NCBI GenBank assembly: GCA_017529935.1
Contig: JAFXNB010000052.1
Location: 1-32,219 of the forward strand
Reading direction: 5' to 3'
DNA length: 32,219 bases
From: Selenomonadaceae bacterium
GTDB lineage: Bacteria; Bacillota; Negativicutes; Selenomonadales; Selenomonadaceae
The notes below the pieces were generated by a model that saw only the letters and a program-made list of their open reading frames with translations, ran no database searches and was not told the origin of the DNA. The translations under genes and the position numbers were made by a program. Shown here one piece after another: positions 31,208-32,219 of this stretch (positions are counted from its first letter, which is position 1; each line of letters begins with the position of its first letter).

Positions 31208-32219
31208 ATGAAGGACACAGTTAAAAAAGTTGCACTCGCTTACAGCGGCGGGCTGGATACGTCGGTTATCATTCCGTGGCTCAAGGAAAATTACGATTGC
31301 GAAGTCATCGCGGTATGCGCGGACGTAGGGCAGGGCGACGAGCTGAACGTCGTGCACGATAAAGCTTTGAAGTCCGGCGCGTCGAAAGTTTTCATCGCCG
31401 ACTTGACCAAAGAATTTATCGAAAATTATATTTTCCCGACGCTCAAAGCCGGCGCGACTTACGAGGAAAAATATTTGCTCGGCACAAGTTTTGCCCGCCC
31501 GATTATCGCCAAAAAACTCGTGGAAGTTGCGCTGGCTGAAGGTTGCGACGCGGTGGCTCACGGCGCGACGGGTAAGGGTAACGACCAAGTTCGTTTTGAG
31601 CTGACGGTCAAGGCACTCGCGCCCGAATTGAAGATTATCGCTCCGTGGCGCGAATGGGACCTCGACAGCCGCGAAGCCGAAATCGAATACGCAAAGGCGC
31701 ACGACATCCCGATTGCCACCGCCAACAAAACTTACAGCATGGACAGAAATATTTGGCACCTGTCGCACGAAGGCTCCGACCTTGAAAATCCGTGGAACGC
31801 GCCGCAAAATAAAATGTTCCTGATAAGCTGTGCGCCCGAAGACGCGCCCGATATTCCCGAACAAGTCATCGTCGATTTTGAAAAGGGAATTCCCGTCGCC
31901 GTCAATGGAGAAAAACTCGGCGCGGTGGAACTCGTCACCCGCCTTAACGAAATCGGCGCACGCAACGGCGTCGGCATCGTCGACATCTGCGAAAATCGTT
32001 TGGTCGGCATGAAAAGCCGCGGCGTCTACGAAAATCCCGCCGGCTCCATTCTCTACTACGCGCACCGCGAATTGGAATATCTTTGCCTTGACCGCGCGAC
32101 GTTCCATTTCAAACAGCACGTTGGAATTAAGTATGGCGAACTGGTTTATGACGGCATGTGGTTTGCACCGCTTCGCGAGGCTTTGGCGGCGTTCGTCGAC
32201 GAAACTCAAAAGACCGTCA
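31208..32219 (+). CDS. argG: Argininosuccinate synthase (3' truncated by window)
   Basis: 337 residues visible of about 400. It joins citrulline and aspartate with ATP to argininosuccinate in arginine synthesis. The N-terminal PP-loop is [70 protein letters not shown] and the [15 protein letters not shown] block are all type features. ATG at 31208 with AAAGGAGA seven bases upstream and a strong promoter. The frame runs off the window end without a stop. A long open frame on the opposite strand is only a shadow. Confidence 0.97.
   Translation, partial: MKDTVKKVALAYSGGLDTSVIIPWLKENYDCEVIAVCADVGQGDELNVVHDKALKSGASKVFIADLTKEFIENYIFPTLKAGATYEEKYLLGTSFARPIIAKKLVEVALAEGCDAVAHGATGKGNDQVRFELTVKALAPELKIIAPWREWDLDSREAEIEYAKAHDIPIATANKTYSMDRNIWHLSHEGSDLENPWNAPQNKMFLISCAPEDAPDIPEQVIVDFEKGIPVAVNGEKLGAVELVTRLNEIGARNGVGIVDICENRLVGMKSRGVYENPAGSILYYAHRELEYLCLDRATFHFKQHVGIKYGELVYDGMWFAPLREALAAFVDETQKTV

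Noticed and set aside
31118..32209. Open frame of more than 1 kb on the minus strand opposite argG
   Set aside because: The plus strand encodes a complete-looking ArgG with all family motifs; the opposite frame is low-complexity, Phe/Val/Arg-rich text typical of a codon-bias shadow.

Overview
The window reads as chromosomal DNA from a diderm Firmicute of the class Negativicutes (Selenomonas/Anaerovibrio-like). This is an inference from gene content. It mixes typical Firmicute genes (divIVA, sepF, ylmH, yggS, a BofA-family protein, Shine-Dalgarno sites of the GGAGG type, many TTG starts) with outer-membrane and LPS genes (an LptD-like protein, heptose kinase and adenylyltransferase, heptosyltransferase, an ArnT-like glycosyltransferase). 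AAAATTTT-like runs occur throughout.

Layout. (1) 1-6870, plus strand: a glycerol/glycerol-3-phosphate operon, glpA (5' end outside the window)-glpB-glpC-[exported cytidine-deaminase-like protein]-glpK-glpF, closed by a terminator. GlpF admits glycerol, GlpK phosphorylates it, and GlpABC oxidises the glycerol-3-phosphate anaerobically. The deaminase-like gene has lost its catalytic residues. (2) 6952-8125, minus: a double-glycine-leader peptide gene behind a gene of unknown function. (3) 8278-9621, plus: an MFS transporter resembling YceI/NiaP, followed by a 217-bp tandem duplication carrying four terminators. (4) 17283-9962, minus: a co-oriented division and housekeeping cluster, yggS-sepF-ylmH-DUF697-divIVA-lspA-S4-S4-rluD-lldP-sppA. 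It contains a striking triplication of the RluD S4 domain that yields two free-standing 63-residue S4 proteins. (5) 26582-17422, minus: an envelope operon with an unknown exported protein, an LptD-like protein, an ArnT-like glycosyltransferase, a GNAT acetyltransferase, rfaE1, rfaE2, a heptosyltransferase and an LTA-synthase-like sulfatase-fold enzyme. (6) 26694-28170, plus: a BofA-family gene, an intergenic block of inverted repeats, then rplM-rpsI with a strong promoter and a terminator. (7) 29820-28185 and 31140-29833, minus: a GT-C-type membrane glycosyltransferase, a single-HKD phospholipase-D-like protein, and an apparently frameshifted coiled-coil/membrane gene. (8) 31148-32219, plus: a promoter and argG, truncated by the window end.

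Most promising for novelty: the exported pseudo-deaminase inside the glp operon, the translationally coupled S4 microproteins made by tandem duplication, and the double-glycine-leader peptide with its unknown partner. No tRNA, rRNA, transposase or CRISPR array was recognised. Function calls rest on motif recognition by eye, not on database searches.
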